A stretch of DNA of 26,252 bases from Aquirhabdus sp. GTDB taxonomy: Bacteria > Pseudomonadota > Gammaproteobacteria > Pseudomonadales > Moraxellaceae. Each line of letters begins with the position of its first letter. Within the stretch, counting starts at the first letter, position 1. A program made the translations under genes and the position numbers. The notes beneath the pieces are model-generated. The model searched no databases. It saw only the letters and a list, made by a program, of their open reading frames with translations, and had not been told where the DNA came from. The DNA is taken from NCBI GenBank assembly GCA_030149815.1, contig JASLHI010000020.1, forward strand, positions 1 through 26,252. The letters are read 5' to 3'. Below, piece after piece: positions 22,017 to 26,252 of the stretch.

Positions 22017-22328
22017 TCAGAAAAACTCAATCCTAACCGCATCAAACGCAGGCATTTCATAAGGATGAGCTGCTCGAAGCGCATCAACCACAGCGTGAAT
22101 AAACTCATCTTCAACGACAGTTTCGACACGCCATTCTGGTACTTTCTCTAATTCACTCACCTCACCAATAAAAGGCGTTGCACCTTTTAACGGTCTGAAC
22201 TGACCCCGTCCCATAACTTGCCAACTACAAGAATCATAAGCCTCATAACGTCCCGCACCCGCTGCAAAAATCGCTTGTTTTACGACTTCAACATGTGAGT
22301 CAGGAACGTATAGAGTCAGTTTATACAT
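22017..22328 (-). CDS. NIF3/YqfO-like small protein
   Basis: The 103-residue protein matches the stand-alone form of the ferredoxin-like domain inserted in YqfO/NIF3 proteins. It begins MYKLTLYVPDSHVEVVKQAIFAAGAGRY, continues CSWQVMGRGQFRPLKG and EVSELEKVPEWRVETVV, and ends AHPYEMPAFDAVRIEFF. The fold is related to PII/CutA. The molecular role is uncertain. It starts 15 bases after the purL stop on the same strand, so it is probably co-transcribed with purL. No metal-binding NIF3 catalytic domain is present. Confidence 0.8.
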   Translation of the reverse strand: MYKLTLYVPDSHVEVVKQAIFAAGAGRYEAYDSCSWQVMGRGQFRPLKGATPFIGEVSELEKVPEWRVETVVEDEFIHAVVDALRAAHPYEMPAFDAVRIEFF

Positions 22329-22343
22329 TACGCTTCGCCAGCA

Positions 22344-25300
22344 TTAACCAGCAAAGACGCGCGCATTTCTAAACAGACGCAACCATGCACCATCTTCCGT
22401 CCAATCTTCAGGCTTCCAACTATGCTGCAATGCGCGCACGTTACGCTCTGGATGCGGCATCAGCAATGTCGCACGACCATCAAGCGAAGTCACACCTGTA
22501 ATCGCTTCTGGTGAACCGTTTGGATTGAGTGGATAGGTCTGTGTAGGATTGCCATGACTATCAACAAAACGCATCAACACCTGCTCCTGTGCATTCAGCT
22601 GAGCCAATTGATCCGCAGTCGCATCGACACGACCTTCACCATGCGCCACGACGATTGGCAAGATTGAACCAGCCATACCATCAAGCAAGACCGAACGTGA
22701 CTTTTCAACACGTACGTTGACCGCACGCGCTTCAAAAGATTCACTAGTATTACGTCTAAAGCGTGGGAACAACTCGGCACCCGGAATGAGCGTATTGAGC
22801 TGTGACAGCATTTGACAGCCGTTACACACGCCTAATGTGAAGGTTTCGCTACGATGGAAGAAACTTTCAAATTGGTCACGAAGTTTTGCATGGTAAAGCA
22901 CTGATTTTGCCCAACCACCACCTGCGCCCAATACGTCACCATAACTAAAGCCACCACAAGCAACGAGTCCTTGGAAATCATCCAAACGCACGCGCCCAGC
23001 CAGCAAATCACTCATGTGAACATCGTAAGTCGAGAATCCAACACGATCAAAAGCTGCAGCCATTTCGATCTGACCATTCACACCTTGCTCACGCAAGATG
23101 GCAACTTTAGGTTGGTTCAGATTCAGGAACGGCGCTTCGATTGGCTCATTCAAATCAAAGGTCGGTTCTGCAATCAGACCTTGATGTGATTTGTCGCTAA
23201 TCAAGGCAAACTCTTGATCAGCGCAATCGCTATTGTCACGTAGACGTTGAATCTGATGGCTGGCTTTCGCCCATGCAGTCTGCAACTCAACACGCGGCAA
23301 GCTCAAGCCTGCAACGGTCAACGTATCCGAGTTGTTGACAGTACCAATCACAGAAACTGCATTCGCAATTGGCGAATTAGCCAATTTCGCTTGCAACTCA
23401 GTCCAGTCGCTCAGGCGAACTTGAACCACACAACCCACTTCTTCAGCAAACAGCTCTGCAACAGCATTTTGACCAATCTTGAGATCAACACCTAGACGGC
23501 TTGCAAACATCATCTCAGCAACAGTCGCGAGCAATCCACCATCAGAAATATCATGGTAAGCCAATAATTTACCTTGCTTCGTCCAATCTTGAACCAGATT
23601 AAACAATGCTTTCAAATCACTGACTTGATCTAGATCAGCAGTCACTTCACCGAGATGGTTATAGACAGTTGTCAGTACCGAAGCACCCAGACGGAATTGA
23701 CCGCGTGACAAATCAATACGAACTAGAACACTTTCATCTTCTGTTTTGCGTAACTCAGGAGTTACATGTAACCGCACATCTAGCACAGGCGCAAATGCAG
23801 TCACGATCAGAGACATTGGTGATGTAACGGCTTTATCCACGCCATCATCTTGCCAAGTAGTACGCATGGACAATGAGTCTTTACCGACTGGAATCGCGAT
23901 ATCGAGTTCTGGGCACAGTTCCATACCGATGGTACGAACTGCTTCAAACAACGCTTGATCTTCACCTGGTTGCCCTGCTGCCGCCATCCAGTTTGCAGAT
24001 AATTTAATATCGCCTAAATGGTCGATTGGCGTAGAAGCCAAGTTAGTAATCGCCTCTGCTACACACAGACGTGCAGATGCTGATGGATTAAGTAATGCCA
24101 CTGGTGGGCGCTCACCCATACTCATCACTTCACCAGTTGTCGATTGATGACCTGTGACTGTTACTGCGCAATCGGCAACAGGAACCTGCCAACGACCAAC
24201 CATCTGATCACGCGCCACATAACCCGTAATCGAGCGGTCACCAATGGTAATTAAGAATGATTTACTTGCCACTGTCGGATGACTGAGTACACGGAAAATC
24301 GCATCTTCCAGATCAATCGCACCTGCATCAAACTTCGTGCCGACACGTTGAAAATCTTCGTATTGACGTTGCAACTTTGGTGCACCACCGAGCATCACTT
24401 GCATCGGAATATCGACGGGATTATTACCGAAATGTGGATCACTCACCGTCAAATGACGTACTTCAGTGGCATCACCGAGCACCGCAAAAGGACAGCGTTC
24501 ACGCGCACACAAGCTTTCAAATAATTTCAATGACTCAGGACGAATCGCAAGCACATAGCGCTCTTGTGCTTCATTCGACCAGATTTCCATTGGTGACATG
24601 CCCGCTTCAAGCGATGGAATCTTACGCAGATTCAGCGTTGCACCGAGTTTATGATCATTCACCAACTCAGGCATCGCGTTAGACAAACCACCCGCACCGA
24701 CATCATGAATCGATACGATTGGATTAGCTTCTTCTAAGCCCCAGCATGCATCGATGACTTCTTGGCAACGGCGCTCCATTTCTGGGTTTTCACGTTGTAC
24801 CGAAGCAAAATCAAGCTGTTCACCCATCGTGCCACTATCTACACTCGACGCAGCACCGCCACCCAAGCCGATCAATAACGCAGGACCACCCAAAACGATG
24901 AGCAAATCGCCTTCTTGAATTGGTAATTTCTCTACATGATCTGGACGAATATTACCGTAACCACCTGCGAGCATAATTGGCTTATGGAAGCCGCGGACAT
25001 TACCGTTGACATTCAATTCAAAAGTACGGAAATAACCACAGAGGTTCGGACGACCAAATTCATTGTTAAATGCCGCAGCACCCAATGGGCCATCGGTCAT
25101 AATTTGGAGTGGTGATGCCATGCGTGATGGCTTACCGTATTCTGCACCAACTTTGTCTTCCCAAGGCTCAAGCGCACCTGGAATATTCAGGTTAGAAACG
25201 GTAAAACCTGCAAGACCCGCTTTTGGCTTACCGCCACGACCTGTCGCGCCTTCATCACGAATCTCACCACCAGAACCTGTCGCAGCGCCAGCAAATGGCG

Positions 25301-26189
25301 CAATTGCTGTTGGATGGTTATGGGTTTCCACTTTCATCAAAATGTGCGTGGCTTGGTTGGTGTAGTTATATTTGTGTTGTTTGCCTTGCGGATAAAAACG
25401 AGCAGCAGACTCACCCACGATCACTGACGCATTGTCTTTATACGCAGACAATACATTTTCAGGAGATTGCTTATAGGTGTTTTTAATCATCTGGAATAGT
25501 GATAATGGCTGTTTTTCGCCATTCACAGTCCATTCCGCATTGAAAATTTTATGACGGCAATGTTCTGAGTTTGCCTGTGCAAACATCATTAGCTCAATGT
25601 CGTTTGGATTACGGCTCATGCGTGTAAACGCATCGGTTAAATAATCAATTTCATCAATCGACAGTGCAAAACCAAACTCTTTGTTTGCCTCTATCAGTGC
25701 ATCACGACCACGACCGAGAATATCAATACTATTCAATGGTTTTGGCGATGTTACATGAAACAATTGTTGAGCTTGATCAATGTCATCAAATACAGTTTCT
25801 GTCATGCGATCATGTAGAACTGCTTTCAATTCTTTCGTCACACTGCTGACACCACGCAAGGTGTACAGTATGCCGCGCTCAAGGCGATTTACAGGCACAT
25901 CGCAGTTATTAAAAATATCGGTTGCTTTAGAAGACCACGGAGAAATCGTTCCCAAACGCGGTGTCACCAGTATTTGAACACTATCAGCATCTTTTGTTTG
26001 TACTGCAAACGTTTGATCGTCATTCAGTAGACCGACGGCAGCTTTAAGCTGTTGATCAGCTAAAGGCGCATCAAAGAAGTAGAGAAACTGACTATCAATC
26101 CCCGTTACAGCTGCAATATTTGCTAGACGGGAGAGCAACTGACGTTGCTTGAAGGTAGAGAGTGCAGGCGCACCAGCCACGATAAACAT
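22344..26189 (-). CDS. purL: Phosphoribosylformylglycinamidine synthase (FGAM synthetase)
   Basis: PurL converts FGAR, ATP and glutamine to FGAM, the fourth step of purine synthesis. The 1281-residue single-chain (large) form has an N-terminal PurS-like domain and a linker, with MMFAQANSEHCRHKIFNAEW near 200. Two AIRS-type halves follow, containing KVETHNHPTAIAPFAGAATGSGGEIRDEGATGRG and PVGKDSLSM. A C-terminal class I glutamine amidotransferase completes the chain. The amidotransferase has nucleophile Cys1122 in LGVCNGCQML, and His1246 and Glu1248 in MPHPER. ATG 26189 is preceded by GGAG about 11 bases away. The residual right edge (26190-26252) shows no other gene. Confidence 0.98.
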   Translation of the reverse strand: MFIVAGAPALSTFKQRQLLSRLANIAAVTGIDSQFLYFFDAPLADQQLKAAVGLLNDDQTFAVQTKDADSVQILVTPRLGTISPWSSKATDIFNNCDVPVNRLERGILYTLRGVSSVTKELKAVLHDRMTETVFDDIDQAQQLFHVTSPKPLNSIDILGRGRDALIEANKEFGFALSIDEIDYLTDAFTRMSRNPNDIELMMFAQANSEHCRHKIFNAEWTVNGEKQPLSLFQMIKNTYKQSPENVLSAYKDNASVIVGESAARFYPQGKQHKYNYTNQATHILMKVETHNHPTAIAPFAGAATGSGGEIRDEGATGRGGKPKAGLAGFTVSNLNIPGALEPWEDKVGAEYGKPSRMASPLQIMTDGPLGAAAFNNEFGRPNLCGYFRTFELNVNGNVRGFHKPIMLAGGYGNIRPDHVEKLPIQEGDLLIVLGGPALLIGLGGGAASSVDSGTMGEQLDFASVQRENPEMERRCQEVIDACWGLEEANPIVSIHDVGAGGLSNAMPELVNDHKLGATLNLRKIPSLEAGMSPMEIWSNEAQERYVLAIRPESLKLFESLCARERCPFAVLGDATEVRHLTVSDPHFGNNPVDIPMQVMLGGAPKLQRQYEDFQRVGTKFDAGAIDLEDAIFRVLSHPTVASKSFLITIGDRSITGYVARDQMVGRWQVPVADCAVTVTGHQSTTGEVMSMGERPPVALLNPSASARLCVAEAITNLASTPIDHLGDIKLSANWMAAAGQPGEDQALFEAVRTIGMELCPELDIAIPVGKDSLSMRTTWQDDGVDKAVTSPMSLIVTAFAPVLDVRLHVTPELRKTEDESVLVRIDLSRGQFRLGASVLTTVYNHLGEVTADLDQVSDLKALFNLVQDWTKQGKLLAYHDISDGGLLATVAEMMFASRLGVDLKIGQNAVAELFAEEVGCVVQVRLSDWTELQAKLANSPIANAVSVIGTVNNSDTLTVAGLSLPRVELQTAWAKASHQIQRLRDNSDCADQEFALISDKSHQGLIAEPTFDLNEPIEAPFLNLNQPKVAILREQGVNGQIEMAAAFDRVGFSTYDVHMSDLLAGRVRLDDFQGLVACGGFSYGDVLGAGGGWAKSVLYHAKLRDQFESFFHRSETFTLGVCNGCQMLSQLNTLIPGAELFPRFRRNTSESFEARAVNVRVEKSRSVLLDGMAGSILPIVVAHGEGRVDATADQLAQLNAQEQVLMRFVDSHGNPTQTYPLNPNGSPEAITGVTSLDGRATLLMPHPERNVRALQHSWKPEDWTEDGAWLRLFRNARVFAG

Positions 26190-26252
26190 ACTAGGACGAG
26201 CTCCATTAACAATCTTAGGACTGCTAAAGCCTTAAAAAGAAGTCGCCTATGA

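Noticed and set aside
1..26252. tRNA, rRNA, toxin-antitoxin or phage genes
   Set aside because: Both strands were read for cloverleaf-like or rRNA-like segments and known mobile-gene motifs; nothing convincing was found.

Overview
The window looks like chromosomal DNA from an Acinetobacter-type gammaproteobacterium (Moraxellaceae). The grounds are a moderately AT-rich composition, a HemJ-type protoporphyrinogen oxidase downstream of fabA-fabB, the EarP/EF-P(Arg32) pair, a ycgL/moxR/VWA cluster, and protein sequences that read like Acinetobacter orthologues. This is a recognition call, not a database result. I saw no rRNA, tRNA, CRISPR array, transposase or phage gene.

Layout. 1-1230: the first codons of rpsL (minus) with a strong promoter and an unusual leader hairpin, then an EcsC-family gene. 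1617-3898 (plus): fabA, fabB and hemJ, for unsaturated fatty acid and haem synthesis. 3910-7131 (minus): a cluster read as ycgL, a small membrane protein, a MoxR AAA+ ATPase and a CoxE-like VWA protein, followed by a previously uncalled 54-residue exported cationic peptide. 7229-10908 (minus): metZ, ybaB, recR and rnd. 11224-14605 (plus): a PhaC-like hydrolase, earP, efp and a helix-hairpin-helix protein. 14607-17089 (minus): a DUF4282 membrane protein with a remarkable 20-residue repeat, an alpha/beta hydrolase, and an AT-rich tail-anchored protein of unknown role. 17185-20748 (minus): the branched-chain amino acid genes ilvI-ilvH-ilvC, with a palindromic MITE-like element between ilvH and ilvC. 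20749-21942: an accessory stretch with ORF remnants, a DUF4279 gene and a small zinc-ribbon gene. 22017-26189 (minus): purL and a NIF3/YqfO-like gene.

How the genes work together. FabA and FabB form the classic anaerobic unsaturated fatty acid branch. EarP rhamnosylates Arg32 of EF-P, which is encoded directly downstream. IlvIH and IlvC catalyse the first two steps of valine/isoleucine synthesis. YbaB and RecR are a frequent recombination-linked pair. MoxR and VWA proteins usually act as a chaperone/maturation pair; here they share an apparent transcription unit with a membrane protein.

Most of the window is housekeeping. The least explained items are the exported cationic micropeptide next to the MoxR/VWA genes, the repeat-built DUF4282 protein, the hairpin at the very 5' end of the rpsL transcript, the palindromic element splitting ilvIH from ilvC, and the small ORFs ahead of ilvI. 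Several start codons were moved from the longest ORF on ribosome-binding-site evidence: EcsC, VWA, MoxR, PhaC-like, EarP, EF-P, HhH, IlvC, IlvH and DUF4279.
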